This document shows, piece after piece, positions 24,470-34,707 of a DNA stretch of 64,000 bases (its first letter is position 1; each line of letters starts with the position of its first letter). Origin of the DNA: Muribaculum sp. An289. Its GTDB lineage: Bacteria; Bacteroidota; Bacteroidia; Bacteroidales; UBA932. The notes under the pieces are model-generated. The model was not told where the DNA came from. It ran no database searches and saw only the letters and a list, made by a program, of their open reading frames with translations. Position numbers and translations under genes: made by a program. The stretch spans positions 60,111 through 124,110 of the forward strand of contig NZ_NFIV01000007.1 of the NCBI RefSeq assembly GCF_002159555.1. The letters are read 5' to 3'.

Positions 24470-25501
24470 ATGTACAGACTGTTAAGACCTTTATTCTTTG
24501 CATTCAATCCGGAAACGGCACACCGCATAGTGATGCTGGCACTTAAAGTATTGCGCTACATACCGTTCGGATGTGCCATACTGAGAGCCTTGTATTGCAG
24601 GCGCACGCCGAGACTTGAAAAGGAAATTTTCGGGATAAGGTTCAAGAATCCCGTCGGACTGGCCGGAGGGTTCGACAAGAACGGAGAATACTACAACGAC
24701 ATGGCCAATTTCGGTTTCGGTTTCATCGAAATCGGTTCGGTATCCCCTCTTCCGCAGGACGGGAACCCTAAGCCGAGGCTTTTCAGGCTGGTTGAAGACA
24801 AGGCACTTGTAAACCGCATGGGGCTCAATAACGTAGGTGTCAAGAAGGTAATCGACAATCTGAAGAAAAAGAAGCCGAAAACGATAATCGCGGTAAATAT
24901 AACCAAGAACAATACCACCCCGATCGAGAAGGCTGATGCCGATTATGAAAAGGTATTCGCCCTCGCATACGATTTCGCCGATATGTTCGTGCTCAATATT
25001 TCATGCCCGAATGTCCAGGGATTGGGCAAATTGCAGGGAGTCGACCATCTGGCAGGGATAATAGACCGCGTGCTCGATATGAGGCGCTATTACGACGAAT
25101 ACAAGCCTATCCTGCTGAAACTTTCCCCGGACATATCGCAGGAGCAGCTTGACGATATCATAGACCTTTCCCTGCTGTCCGGCATAGACGGCATCGTGGC
25201 TACCAATACCACCACTTCGAGGGAGGGCCTCAAAACCGGCAGGGAACAGCTGGAATCCATAGGCAACGGAGGACTTAGCGGCGCCCCTCTTTTCAGAAAA
25301 TCGGTGGAAATGGTCAGGCATATCCACACGAAAAGCAAAGGCCTGATACCGATTATAGGATGCGGAGGCATCATGACACCGCAGCAGGCCAAGGAAATGC
25401 TCGATGCCGGCGCTTCACTGATAGAGATTTATACAGGTTTCATATACAACGGACCATCCACGGTCCGCAATATCTTAAATTATCTGGAAAAAAATGCTTA
25501 A
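24470..25501 (+). CDS. pyrD: Dihydroorotate dehydrogenase, class 2 (quinone)
   Basis: A 343-residue FMN enzyme oxidising dihydroorotate to orotate in pyrimidine synthesis. Class 2 marks are the N-terminal membrane-associating helices (RPLFFAFNPETAHRIV), the SVSPLPQDGNPKPRLFRL loop, and the catalytic serine in NISCPN. IGCGGI and YTGFIYNGP bind FMN phosphate. Electrons would go to menaquinone. The last 8 bases overlap cinA. Confidence 0.93.
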   Translation: MYRLLRPLFFAFNPETAHRIVMLALKVLRYIPFGCAILRALYCRRTPRLEKEIFGIRFKNPVGLAGGFDKNGEYYNDMANFGFGFIEIGSVSPLPQDGNPKPRLFRLVEDKALVNRMGLNNVGVKKVIDNLKKKKPKTIIAVNITKNNTTPIEKADADYEKVFALAYDFADMFVLNISCPNVQGLGKLQGVDHLAGIIDRVLDMRRYYDEYKPILLKLSPDISQEQLDDIIDLSLLSGIDGIVATNTTTSREGLKTGREQLESIGNGGLSGAPLFRKSVEMVRHIHTKSKGLIPIIGCGGIMTPQQAKEMLDAGASLIEIYTGFIYNGPSTVRNILNYLEKNA

Positions 25502-26789
25502 AGCGGCCATTTGCACAATCGGTGATGAAATCCTGATAGGCCAGGTGCTGGATACCAATTCGAGGGAAATCTCGAAATCACTCAACGAGATAGGCGTGAA
25601 GACGGAAACCATGGTTTCCGTCGGGGATGATTGCGGGAAAATCGTACAGAGCCTGGAAACATTGCTGGAATCGCATGACATAGTGCTTGTTACGGGAGGA
25701 CTCGGACCTACCAGGGACGACATGACGAAAAAGGCGCTCGCAAAAATCAGCGGAGCCTCGCGATGGCGTACCGACAGGGAACAGGAGCGGCTCATCATAT
25801 CCATGCTGGACAGGAGAGGCATTGCACACACTCCGGACAATCTCGCCCAGGCCCTTGTCCCCGACAGCTGCGAAGTCATCCTGAACAGGCGCGGTATGGC
25901 GCCGATAACGGTATACCGGCTTTCCGGAGGGCGCTTTACGGGCAATCACGTACTGTATTCCCTTCCAGGAGTCCCGCACGAAGCGGTTGGAGCCCTTCCC
26001 GACATAATGGACGATATCAGAAGGCATTTTTCCCTGAGCGACATATACCACAGGACACTGGTAACCTTCGGAATACCGGAATCAATCATGTCCGACATGT
26101 TATCCGGATGGGAGTCTTCCCTGCCGGAAGACATGAAACTCGCATATCTTCCGGACCAGGCCATAGGGCTGAGGCTCAGGCTTTCCATTTACGGAGGCCG
26201 ACATGATGAAGAGGAAAGGAGGATTCGCAGGGAATTCGGCAAACTTGAGCCGATAATCGGCGATGCGGCATACGGCTGGGAAAACGATACTCTGGAAAGT
26301 GTCATTGGCAATATGCTGAAAGAAGCGGGGATGACGGTAAGCGCTGCCGAATCATGTACCGGAGGACGGATTTCGGAACTCATGACTTCCATTGCCGGAT
26401 GCTCGGACTATTATTTAGGCTCCGTCACCTCGTATGCCAACAGCGTAAAGACCGGGGTCCTCGGAGTAAGGAAGGAAACTATCGACAGATTCGGGGCCGT
26501 CAGTGAAGAATGTGTCAGGGAAATGGCCGAAGGCATAAAAAGGATAACCGGCAGCGATTTTTCCGTGGCCACTTCAGGAATTGCCGGCCCAGGCGGAGGC
26601 ACTGATGAAAAACCCGTAGGTACAGTCTGGATTGGAATAGCTTCGCCGGACAGGACCATTGCACGAAAACTGATGTTTTACGGTGACCGGAAAAGGAATA
26701 TAGTAAACTTCGCATCGAATGCGCTCAATCTGCTACGTTTGGAAACAGCCAGATTCCTAAAAGTATCGCATATTTTATCAATTGATTGA
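25494..26789 (+). CDS. cinA: CinA-family protein (nicotinamide nucleotide amidase)
   Basis: 431 residues with the two-domain CinA build: an N-terminal MoaB/MogA-like domain (GDEILIGQVLDTNSREIS, VTGGLGPTRDDMTK) and a C-terminal PncC-type domain (AESCTGGRISELMTSIAG with the catalytic Ser; SGIAGPGGGT). The family hydrolyses nicotinamide mononucleotide to nicotinate mononucleotide and, through the N-terminal domain, ADP-ribose in some members. Its start overlaps pyrD by 8 bases, so the two are co-expressed. Confidence 0.92.
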   Translation: MLKAAICTIGDEILIGQVLDTNSREISKSLNEIGVKTETMVSVGDDCGKIVQSLETLLESHDIVLVTGGLGPTRDDMTKKALAKISGASRWRTDREQERLIISMLDRRGIAHTPDNLAQALVPDSCEVILNRRGMAPITVYRLSGGRFTGNHVLYSLPGVPHEAVGALPDIMDDIRRHFSLSDIYHRTLVTFGIPESIMSDMLSGWESSLPEDMKLAYLPDQAIGLRLRLSIYGGRHDEEERRIRREFGKLEPIIGDAAYGWENDTLESVIGNMLKEAGMTVSAAESCTGGRISELMTSIAGCSDYYLGSVTSYANSVKTGVLGVRKETIDRFGAVSEECVREMAEGIKRITGSDFSVATSGIAGPGGGTDEKPVGTVWIGIASPDRTIARKLMFYGDRKRNIVNFASNALNLLRLETARFLKVSHILSID

Positions 26790-26799
26790 TTATCAAGGA

Positions 26800-26840
26800 A
26801 TGTAACATAAATGTTTTAATCTATAACATAATTGTTACAT
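26800..26840. terminator. Inverted repeat between convergent genes
   Basis: ATGTAACA (26800-26807) and TGTTACAT (26833-26840) pair perfectly across 25 bases between cinA and the convergent dipeptidase gene. A is frequent before and T after, so it could work as a weak bidirectional terminator, but the loop is long. Confidence 0.35.
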
Positions 26841-26844
26841 CAGT

Positions 26845-27864
26845 TTACCATTGTAATTTTGTCGTTTTTGAGTCTTCGACGGCCTTCCAGACCCTCAGAA
26901 AATTGCCTCCGGCTATCATTGAAATCTCCTTATCGCCGTATCCCCTTGATGAGAGTTCTTCCCAAATGACAGGCAGCTTCGAAATATCTTCAAGCCCTGC
27001 CGGGGTATAGCCGATGCCATCAAAATCCGAACCTATTCCGACACTCCCGATACCGGCAATCTCCACGGCATGTTCTATGTGATCCACGACCTTCTTATAT
27101 GATGGCATGGAAGAAGCAGGCATGGAAGAAGTGCCGCTTCCCACGCTTCTCAGGCTTCCCATGGTTGCCGCATCCAAAAAGAGAGGATAAAAATTGATCT
27201 GCACCACTCCCCCGTTCCCGGCAAGGGCCTTCAGCATCCTGTCGTCCAGATTCCGCGGATGTCCGGACAATGCCCTGCAACACGAATGCGAAGCAATCAC
27301 TGGAGCCTTGGAAACCGACAGTACATCATAAAAGGTTTCATCCGAGACATGCGAAACGTCTACCATCATCCCTATGCGGTTCATTTCCGCCACGAATTCT
27401 CTGCCGAAAGGGCTCAGCCCGTTCCATTTCCTTTCACCGGCAAGGGCGGCGTCGCATATTTCATTATTCCCGTTGTGGGTAAGGGTGACATACCTCGCCC
27501 CCATCCTGTACATCTCCCTCAGAAGGGAAAGCGATTTTCCGAGAGGGGCGGCATTCTCGATTCCTATGGCTATGGACTTCAAGCCCCTGCGCTTATTTTC
27601 CATGACATCTTCGGCACTGTATGCCAACCTTGCCTTAGGATATGAAGCTACGGAGTCCTTTACGGCCGCCATCATTTCCATGAGCCTTCTCAGCGCGGCA
27701 TCCGGAGGCATATCATTGGGCGTATAAAGGGCGAAAAATTCGCAGTCTACCCCTCCTTCGTCCATTCTCTCGAAATCGAAGTGACCATCATTTCCGCGCG
27801 AAACGATATCGGCACCGGAAATCAGACGTTCCGGAGTATCGCAATGCGTATCGATGACAATCAT
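26845..27864 (-). CDS. Membrane dipeptidase family (peptidase M19) protein
   Basis: A 339-residue M19 (renal dipeptidase) family zinc enzyme. Metal-site motifs are seen: DTHCDTPERL, a Glu in GIENAAPLG, VSHVSD, SHSCCRALSGHPRNLDD and IGSDFDGIGYTP. No signal peptide is visible, so it is probably cytoplasmic. Such enzymes cleave dipeptides, including D-residue ones. It is the last gene of a minus-strand run headed by valS, 27 bases after rlmB. Confidence 0.9.
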   Translation of the reverse strand: MIVIDTHCDTPERLISGADIVSRGNDGHFDFERMDEGGVDCEFFALYTPNDMPPDAALRRLMEMMAAVKDSVASYPKARLAYSAEDVMENKRRGLKSIAIGIENAAPLGKSLSLLREMYRMGARYVTLTHNGNNEICDAALAGERKWNGLSPFGREFVAEMNRIGMMVDVSHVSDETFYDVLSVSKAPVIASHSCCRALSGHPRNLDDRMLKALAGNGGVVQINFYPLFLDAATMGSLRSVGSGTSSMPASSMPSYKKVVDHIEHAVEIAGIGSVGIGSDFDGIGYTPAGLEDISKLPVIWEELSSRGYGDKEISMIAGGNFLRVWKAVEDSKTTKLQW

Positions 27865-27891
27865 GGCGTTCCTGATTTATTATGGACAAAA

Positions 27892-28641
27892 CTATTTATT
27901 ATTGTAACGCTGGCGCACCATTTCGAACAGCACTACGGAGGCAGCGGCAGAGACATTCAACGAGGAAATCTCTCCTGCCATAGGGATGCAGGCTGTTTCA
28001 TCAGCAAGGCCGAGGACCGACGGGGACACCCCCTTCTGCTCGGAACCCATTATTATGGCCACCGGCCCTGTCATGTCCACATCATATATGGGCGTGCTGC
28101 TTTTTTCAGTGGCCGCTACTATCTTGAAGCCGTTTTGCTGCAAATAGAAGATGGCAAGCCTGAGATTGGCAACGCGGCAGGTGTCGATTCTGAGCAGGGC
28201 ACCGGCAGAGGCCTTTACAGCTTCGGCATTGATGGCCGCACCGCCTTTGGCCGGAACGATTATCCCGTTGGCCCCGGCGCATTCGACACTCCTCGCTATC
28301 GCCCCCAGGTTCCTCACGTCGCTTACTCCGTCCAGAAGCACGAATACCGGCGAATCGCCCAATGCGCAGGCCCTGTTCACGGATTCTTCCAAATCGCTGT
28401 ATTCTATGGTGGCCAGGCAGGCCGCCACGCCCTGATGGGAACCGCCCTTTGCCAGCTTGTTCAGTTTTTCCACCGGCACGAACTGGCTCACAATCCCTTT
28501 TTTGTGCGCCTCTTCGAGCAATTCGCGGAACCCCGGCCCTTCGAGCCCCTTTTTGAAGTAAATCTTGTCTATTTCCTTACCGGTCCTGACAGCTTCCAAA
28601 ACCGGATGAATCCCGAAAATATATTGAATCCTATTTTCCAT
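27892..28641 (-). CDS. rlmB: 23S rRNA (guanosine-2'-O)-methyltransferase, RlmB type
   Basis: A 249-residue SPOUT methyltransferase with an N-terminal substrate-binding domain (YIFGIHPVLEAVR) and C-terminal knot motifs (VRNLGAIARS, IIMGSEQKGVSP, IPMAGEISSLNVSAAASVVLFE). The family methylates the 2'-OH of G2251 in 23S rRNA or a tRNA position (TrmH). It is 3 bases from the ABC-F gene, in one unit. Confidence 0.9.
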   Translation of the reverse strand: MENRIQYIFGIHPVLEAVRTGKEIDKIYFKKGLEGPGFRELLEEAHKKGIVSQFVPVEKLNKLAKGGSHQGVAACLATIEYSDLEESVNRACALGDSPVFVLLDGVSDVRNLGAIARSVECAGANGIIVPAKGGAAINAEAVKASAGALLRIDTCRVANLRLAIFYLQQNGFKIVAATEKSSTPIYDVDMTGPVAIIMGSEQKGVSPSVLGLADETACIPMAGEISSLNVSAAASVVLFEMVRQRYNNK

Positions 28642-28644
28642 ATC

Positions 28645-30582
28645 TTATAGATTTTTATTTGTTTCGTCTTCCATCGATGCCCATAAATCCATGGCCCGGT
28701 TCAATTCATTTGTCAAATCCAAGTACTTTTGTGTCATGGACATAATATCGTCACCTTCATCCGGTGCTGCAAGTCTCTGCTCTATCTCCGCAACCTCCTG
28801 CTCCAAACGGGAAATATCCTTTTCCAGGGAGGCTATCTTGTTTTTCAGCCTGCGGTCTTCAGCCCTGCGCACATTCTGTATGCGGGCCGCTCCTCCCTTG
28901 GACTCCGTTTCCTTCCCGGATGCCTTCTTTTCCCCGATTTCAGGAATGCTCCTCTCCAGCTCATGAAGATTTTCCATCTTCATTTTTTCAAGGAACTCGG
29001 AAATGCCTCCCAGGTGCTCTTTCACACGTCCGTCGCGGAATTCATACACCTTGTCCACCAGGCCGTCAAGAAAATCCCTGTCGTGTGAAACGATGAGCAG
29101 GGTTCCGTTGTACTTCTGGAGTGCCGATTTCAGTATGTCCTTGGACCTGATATCCATGTGGTTGGTAGGCTCGTCGAGCGCAAGGAGATTGTAAGGGTGC
29201 AGCATCAGCTTTGCCATGGCGAGCCTCGCGCGTTCCCCTCCGCTGAGAACCGCCACTTTCTTGTCGATATCTTCCCCGCGGAACAGGAACGCCCCTAAAA
29301 TATCGCGGAGCTTTGTCCTTATGTCTCCGACAGCTATCTTGTCGAGCGTTTCATAAACGGTATCGTTCTTGTCAAGGATATCCTCCTGGTTCTGGGCATA
29401 ATAGCCGGTGTTGACATTGTGCCCGAGACGGAACTGTCCGGAAAACGGTTCGAGTTCGCCCGTGACCACCCTGACAAAGGTCGTCTTTCCCTCGCCGTTC
29501 CTGCCGACAAGGGCAACTTTCTCCCCTCTCTTGATTGTAATGCAGGCCTTGTCGAAAACGACCTTGCTCCCATAGCCGACTTCAAGGTCTTTCGCCTCGA
29601 TTACGACGTCCCCCGAGCGCGGTGCAGGAGGGAACTTGACATAGATGGCGGAATTGTCCTCATCGTCAATCTCTATCCTTTCCAGACGTTCCAGGGCCTT
29701 GATCCGCGACTGGACCTGGTTGGATTTGGTAGGTTTGTACCTGAAACGCTCGATGAACTCCTCGTTCTTCTCTATCATCCTCTGCTGGTTCTCATAGGCA
29801 GCCTTCTGCTGGGCTATGCGTTCTTTGCGCAACTCTATGTATTTGCTGTACGGAACCTTGTAATCGTATATTTTCCCGAGCATTATCTCGACAGTCCTTT
29901 CAGTGGCATTGTCCAGAAATTTCTTGTCATGCGAGATAAGCACCAGAGCGCCCTTGTAAGTTTTAAGATAATCTTCCAGCCATTGTATGGACTCTATGTC
30001 AAGATGGTTGGTAGGCTCGTCAAGCAAAAGGACATCCGGCCTGCGCAGAAGGATTTTAGCAAGTTCTATGCGCATGTTCCATCCTTGGGAAAACGTTTCC
30101 GTCGGCCTTCCGAAATCTTCTTTCCTGAAACCGAGCCCCAACAGGGTCTTTTCGGCGGATACGACAGGAGACTCGTCCTTGTAGAGTGCAAGGGAGTCGT
30201 TTATGTCATTCATCCTTACAATCAGTTTCCCGTATTCCTTCGATTCGTAGTCGGTCCTTACGGCAAGCTCGGCCCCTATCCTGTCGAGTTCCGCCTCCAT
30301 CTCATGGAGGTGTGAAAACGCCGTAAGTGTCTCGTCCAGGACGGTCTTTCCCTTAGCATGCTCCATAATCTGGGGAAGGTAGCCTATGGTACAGTCCGCC
30401 GGAACATCTATACGTCCCGATGTCGGTGCCTGCAATCTGCAAATCAGTTTCAGAACAGTGCTTTTACCGGCACCGTTCTTGCCGACAAGCCCTATCCTGT
30501 CCTTATCGCTTATATGAAAACTTATGTCGTTCAAAAGCGTAAAGCCGCCGTATGAAACCGTCAGATTGTTAATCGAAATCAT
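28645..30582 (-). CDS. ABC-F family ATPase (Uup/YdiF-like)
   Basis: A 645-residue protein with two ABC domains and no membrane segments. First Walker A GKNGAGKST is at residues 34-42; the first signature is unusual (FSQGWNMR) as in ABC-F proteins, and the second is LSGGERARLAMAKL. Both Walker B motifs end LDEPTNH(L/M)D. The inter-domain linker (YENQQRMIEKNEEFIERFRYKP region) and a C-terminal coiled coil (about residues 540-640) match the Uup/YdiF type, which acts on ribosomes or DNA intermediates. It overlaps the thioesterase gene by 4 bases. Confidence 0.9.
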   Translation of the reverse strand: MISINNLTVSYGGFTLLNDISFHISDKDRIGLVGKNGAGKSTVLKLICRLQAPTSGRIDVPADCTIGYLPQIMEHAKGKTVLDETLTAFSHLHEMEAELDRIGAELAVRTDYESKEYGKLIVRMNDINDSLALYKDESPVVSAEKTLLGLGFRKEDFGRPTETFSQGWNMRIELAKILLRRPDVLLLDEPTNHLDIESIQWLEDYLKTYKGALVLISHDKKFLDNATERTVEIMLGKIYDYKVPYSKYIELRKERIAQQKAAYENQQRMIEKNEEFIERFRYKPTKSNQVQSRIKALERLERIEIDDEDNSAIYVKFPPAPRSGDVVIEAKDLEVGYGSKVVFDKACITIKRGEKVALVGRNGEGKTTFVRVVTGELEPFSGQFRLGHNVNTGYYAQNQEDILDKNDTVYETLDKIAVGDIRTKLRDILGAFLFRGEDIDKKVAVLSGGERARLAMAKLMLHPYNLLALDEPTNHMDIRSKDILKSALQKYNGTLLIVSHDRDFLDGLVDKVYEFRDGRVKEHLGGISEFLEKMKMENLHELERSIPEIGEKKASGKETESKGGAARIQNVRRAEDRRLKNKIASLEKDISRLEQEVAEIEQRLAAPDEGDDIMSMTQKYLDLTNELNRAMDLWASMEDETNKNL

Positions 30583-30986
30583 TTGAAATGGGCTTCTAAT
30601 GCTTCAATGACGGAACGCGGGGCCCTTACCGGCCGCCTGGTCTCCGAATCGATGAAGCCGAGAGTTACCTTCCCGGTATTCAGCAACTCCCCTTTCTGAT
30701 TGTAAATCTCGTTCCTTATAAAAAGTTTGGCAGTCGGAATCGAATCCACCATAGTCACGACCTTCAGCCTGTCGCCCATCCTTGCCGGGCGCAGGTATTT
30801 CGACTCTACTGAAACTATAGGGGCCATGACCCCTTGCCTTTCAATCTCCCATATCGGGATACCGAATTGGACAAGCATATCGTGACGTCCGCATTCCATA
30901 TACCGTATATAATTGGAATGGTGTACGATGCCCATAAGGTCGGTCTCGTAATATCTTACGTCCAAAAAAGTTTCGCACCTTACCAT
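30579..30986 (-). CDS. YbgC/FadM-type acyl-CoA thioesterase
   Basis: A 135-residue single hot-dog domain. The catalytic motif YETDLMGIVHHSNYIRYME has the family Asp and His. These enzymes hydrolyse acyl-CoA or related thioesters; the true substrate is not visible. It lies 4 bases after valS and overlaps the ABC-F gene, so it is part of the valS unit. Confidence 0.87.
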   Translation of the reverse strand: MVRCETFLDVRYYETDLMGIVHHSNYIRYMECGRHDMLVQFGIPIWEIERQGVMAPIVSVESKYLRPARMGDRLKVVTMVDSIPTAKLFIRNEIYNQKGELLNTGKVTLGFIDSETRRPVRAPRSVIEALEAHFK

Positions 30987-30990
30987 GACA

Positions 30991-33642
30991 CTACTCGCCT
31001 TTCAGGGTTTTAAGGGCGGTGCGCAGCGTATCGAGCTTGCTGCAAGCGTCCGCCTCTTTTTTACGTTCCAGGGAAACCACCGCTTCCGGAGCATTGGCAA
31101 CAAATCTTTCATTCGAAAGTTTTGCCCTTACCTGCTTGAGGAATTTCTCGTTATAAGCTATGGCCTCTTCCGTTTTACGGATTTCATCTTCCACATCGAC
31201 AAGTCCGGAAAGCGGTACGAAAAACTCTGTAGTGCCGACCATAAATGACACGCCTTGAATGTTTTCCTGTATCTTGTCTATAGTTTCGATTGAAGATATG
31301 TTCGCCATCTTCATTATTACAGAAGCGAATTCTCCCGGGAAGTCGCCGCGTACCGAAAGGGACAACGTCTCCTTAGGAGAGATGCCCTTGGCCTGACGGA
31401 CATTCCTCACGGATGCTATGGCTTCGCAAATCATTCCGAATTTCGAAATATAGCCGCCGTCGTATGCCCCAGGGGCCGGCATCGCGCTCAGCATTATGGT
31501 TTCACCCTCCTTGCGGTTCCCGAGATTCTGCCACAATTCTTCAGTAATGAACGGCATGAAAGGATGTATCAGCTTCAGAAGCGAGTCGAAGAAACCGACA
31601 GTGGCCGAATATGTCTGCCTGTCTATGCCGCATCCGTATCCCGGCTTGATGATTTCGAGATACCAGGCGCAGAAATCGTCCCAGAAAAATTTGTAAAGTG
31701 TCATCAGTGCGTCCGACAGCCTGAATTTGTCGAAATGATCGTTCACGGTCTCTATGACCATATTCAACTTCTGCTCGAACCAGGATACTGCAACTCTCGA
31801 ACAATCAGGCTGCAATAACGTATCGTCAACCTGCCATCCCATGACAAGGCGGAAAGCATTCCAAATCTTATTGCAGAAATTCCTGCCCTGCTCGACCTGG
31901 GACTCGTCGAAAAGTATGTCGTTTCCTGCCGCGCTGCACAGGAGCATGCCGAGCCTTACACCGTCGGCGCCGTATTTTTCCATCAGAAGTATCGGATCCG
32001 GAGAATTCCCCAGCGATTTCGACATTTTCCTTCCCAGCTTGTCGCGTACCGTACCCGTGAGATACACGTTCCTGAAAGGAATCCTTCCCATGAACTCGTT
32101 GCCTGCCATTATCATCCTCGCCACCCAGAAAAACAGGATGTCCGGTGCCGTGATAAGGTCGTTTGTAGGATAATAATACCTGATATCGGCATTGGGCTCA
32201 TGTCCCGGATTTCCAGGAAGTTCCGGATCGAATACGGAAATCGGCCACAGCCACGAGGAAAACCACGTATCGAGCACATCTTCATCCTGCCTCAAATCCT
32301 CCGGCCTGATATCCGGAATCAGTTTCCTTGCTGCCTCAAGCGCCTCTTCCGGAGTGTTTTCCACGACGAAACGTCCGTCCGGAAGATAATAGGCCGGTAT
32401 CCTCTGTCCCCACCAGAGCTGACGGGAAATGCACCAGTCGCGCACCGTCTCCATCCAGTGCCTGTATGTATTGCGGTATTTGTCCGGAATCAGATGTATT
32501 TCCCCGTTCTCCACACGGTCGAGGGCCCCTTTTGCCAGTTCGCCCATCTTCAGGAACCACTGCATGGACAGCCTCGGCTCTATGACGGCATCCGTACGCT
32601 CCGAATAACCGACCTGGGACGAATAGTCCTCTTCCTTCTCCAGCAATCCTCCATCGGCCAGCAGCCCGCGTATGTGTTTCCTCGCTTCGAAACGGTCTTC
32701 CCCTATCAGTATCACTGCCTTTTCGTTCAGCCTGCCATGCTCGTCGATGATGTCAATCACCGGAAGATTGTGCCTTTGCCCTATCGCATAGTCGTTCACA
32801 TCGTGGGCCGGAGTCACTTTCAGACAGCCGGTACCGAAGCCTATTTCGACATAATCGTCCTCAATAATAGGGATTTCCCTGTTTATCAGCGGAATCAGGA
32901 CCTTCTTCCCTTTAAGCCAACCGTATCTTTCGTCCTGAGGGTGTATGCAAACTGCCGCATCGGCCATGATTGTTTCGGGCCTTGTGGTCGCAACCACTAT
33001 ATACTTGTCCGAAGGCCGCCCGTTCTCGGAAATATAATACCTTAAATAATACAGTTTCGACTTGGTCTCCTTCCTTATCACCTCCTCATCGCTTACGGCG
33101 GTAAGTCCGGCAGGATCCCAGTTTACCATACGTATTCCCCTGTATATGAGGCCTTTCTTATAGAAATGCACGAAGGTGCGGACTACGGCACGGCTCAAAG
33201 CCGGTTCCATGGTGAACCTTGTCCTGTCCCAGTCACACGAAGCTCCGAGCTTCTTCAGCTGCTCGAGTATGATTCCACCGTGCTTTTCCTTCCATTCCCA
33301 GGCATGTTCCATGAACTGCTCGCGGGTAAGGTCCTCCTTGGATATGCCTTCCGCCTTGAGTTTCGCCACGACTTTGGCCTCCGTAGCTATTGAAGCATGG
33401 TCGGTACCGGGCACCCAGCAGGCGTTCTTGCCGCACATCCTTGCCCTGCGGACGAGCACGTCCTGAATCGTATTATTCAGCATGTGTCCCATGTGGAGCA
33501 CTCCCGTCACGTTAGGGGGCGGAATAATCATCGAATACGGTTCACGGCCGTCGGGTTCCGAATGGAAAAACTTATGTTTCAGCCAATAAGAATACCATTT
33601 GTCCTCAGTCATCGAGGGGTCATATTTTGCAGGCAATTCCAT
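30991..33642 (-). CDS. valS: Valyl-tRNA synthetase
   Basis: An 883-residue class I synthetase joining valine to its tRNA. Seen are [15 protein letters not shown] (HIGH signature as HMGH), the editing domain, KMSKSLGN (KMSKS), the anticodon-binding domain and the C-terminal coiled-coil arm (from about residue 810). It is first in a five-gene minus-strand unit: valS, thioesterase, ABC-F, rlmB, dipeptidase. Confidence 0.96.
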   Translation of the reverse strand: MELPAKYDPSMTEDKWYSYWLKHKFFHSEPDGREPYSMIIPPPNVTGVLHMGHMLNNTIQDVLVRRARMCGKNACWVPGTDHASIATEAKVVAKLKAEGISKEDLTREQFMEHAWEWKEKHGGIILEQLKKLGASCDWDRTRFTMEPALSRAVVRTFVHFYKKGLIYRGIRMVNWDPAGLTAVSDEEVIRKETKSKLYYLRYYISENGRPSDKYIVVATTRPETIMADAAVCIHPQDERYGWLKGKKVLIPLINREIPIIEDDYVEIGFGTGCLKVTPAHDVNDYAIGQRHNLPVIDIIDEHGRLNEKAVILIGEDRFEARKHIRGLLADGGLLEKEEDYSSQVGYSERTDAVIEPRLSMQWFLKMGELAKGALDRVENGEIHLIPDKYRNTYRHWMETVRDWCISRQLWWGQRIPAYYLPDGRFVVENTPEEALEAARKLIPDIRPEDLRQDEDVLDTWFSSWLWPISVFDPELPGNPGHEPNADIRYYYPTNDLITAPDILFFWVARMIMAGNEFMGRIPFRNVYLTGTVRDKLGRKMSKSLGNSPDPILLMEKYGADGVRLGMLLCSAAGNDILFDESQVEQGRNFCNKIWNAFRLVMGWQVDDTLLQPDCSRVAVSWFEQKLNMVIETVNDHFDKFRLSDALMTLYKFFWDDFCAWYLEIIKPGYGCGIDRQTYSATVGFFDSLLKLIHPFMPFITEELWQNLGNRKEGETIMLSAMPAPGAYDGGYISKFGMICEAIASVRNVRQAKGISPKETLSLSVRGDFPGEFASVIMKMANISSIETIDKIQENIQGVSFMVGTTEFFVPLSGLVDVEDEIRKTEEAIAYNEKFLKQVRAKLSNERFVANAPEAVVSLERKKEADACSKLDTLRTALKTLKGE

Positions 33643-33731
33643 ATATGATAATATTTTACTATACTTTATCTATACTATTACATTAAATCAAGAAAAATCC
33701 CGGAATCCCTCCGCAGGCGATTTCCGGCCGA

Positions 33732-33739
33732 CAAAATTA
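33732..33739 (-). promoter_or_regulatory. Predicted -7 box of the valS unit
   Basis: Minus-strand TAATTTTG, 90 bases before the valS start codon. A clear -33 TTTG at the usual distance was not found. Confidence 0.45.
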
Positions 33740-33815
33740 ATATTTTTAATCGGATATTTCGATGCGTTATCGAAAATTTGAGTATATTGCAGACTGTTTT
33801 TAAATTTTTAAGAAA

Positions 33816-34127
33816 ATGGCAGAAGAAAGAAAATCTCTTAATCTTGAGATAAAACCGGAGATTGCGAAAGGGACTTATTCCAATCTCGCTATCATCTCGC
33901 ATTCACACAGCGAATTCATCATCGATTTCGCACAGGTCCTGCCCGGCTTTGCAAAACCGGAAATCAGCCAGAGAATCATCCTGGCCCCGGAGCATGCCAA
34001 AAGGCTGCTTATGGCCCTTCAGGACAATATTGTCAAATATGAAAACCAGAACGGCCCTATTAAAGTAGAGCAGAAGATGACTGCTCAGTTCCCTCTGGAT
34101 TTCAATTCAAAAGGCACTAAATCATAA
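33816..34127 (+). CDS. DUF3467 family protein
   Basis: A 103-residue protein matching the DUF3467 pattern: an N-terminal LNLEIKPEIAKGTYSNLAI strand, SHSEFIIDFAQVLPG, and RIILAPEHAKRLLMALQDNI. The family is small, conserved in Bacteroidetes and of unknown function. It is divergent from valS and four bases before maf, so likely co-transcribed with it. Confidence 0.85.
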   Translation: MAEERKSLNLEIKPEIAKGTYSNLAIISHSHSEFIIDFAQVLPGFAKPEISQRIILAPEHAKRLLMALQDNIVKYENQNGPIKVEQKMTAQFPLDFNSKGTKS

Positions 34128-34131
34128 AGCC

Positions 34132-34707
34132 GTGGATTTGAACGGACACAGAGTGATATTGGGATCCGCCTCGCCCCGAAGAAAGGAGTTGCTGGCGGGT
34201 CTCGATTTTGATTTTACTGTCGACACCGGGACCGATTGCGATGAAAGCTACGACCCGGCCACGCCTCATGAAGAGATACCGCTCCGGATAGCCGAGGCCA
34301 AGTCAGCGGGGTTCCACAGGCCGCTGGAAGACGATGAAATCCTCATTACGGCGGATACGATGGTCTTCTGCGACAACGACATCATGGGAAAGCCGAAGAC
34401 AAGGGAAGCGGCCATAGACATGCTGCACAGGCTCTCGGGACGTGTACACACGGTCGTCACAGGTGTCTTCATCAGGTCCAACGCCAAAAGCAAGGGCTTC
34501 ACCTGCACCTCGGAGGTTACATTCAAACAGTTGGCTGACAGTGAAATAGAATATTACGTAGACAAATACCGGCCATACGACAAAGCCGGAGCATACGGCA
34601 TCCAGGAATGGATAGGTTATATCGGAATAACCTCCATAAGCGGTTCATACTACAACATCATGGGCCTTCCGGTGCAGAGGCTGTATTCGGCCATTAAGGA
34701 TTTCTGA
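34132..34707 (+). CDS. maf: Maf-type nucleoside triphosphate pyrophosphatase
   Basis: A 191-residue protein. The start is a GTG four bases after the DUF3467 stop. Family motifs are LGSASPRRKELL at the N-terminus, ITADTMV (catalytic Asp), KPKTREAA and YDKAGAYGIQEW. Maf proteins hydrolyse dTTP/UTP or modified nucleotides to monophosphates and are linked with septum control. The 3' end overlaps the convergent recQ gene by 14 bases. Confidence 0.93.
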   Translation: MDLNGHRVILGSASPRRKELLAGLDFDFTVDTGTDCDESYDPATPHEEIPLRIAEAKSAGFHRPLEDDEILITADTMVFCDNDIMGKPKTREAAIDMLHRLSGRVHTVVTGVFIRSNAKSKGFTCTSEVTFKQLADSEIEYYVDKYRPYDKAGAYGIQEWIGYIGITSISGSYYNIMGLPVQRLYSAIKDF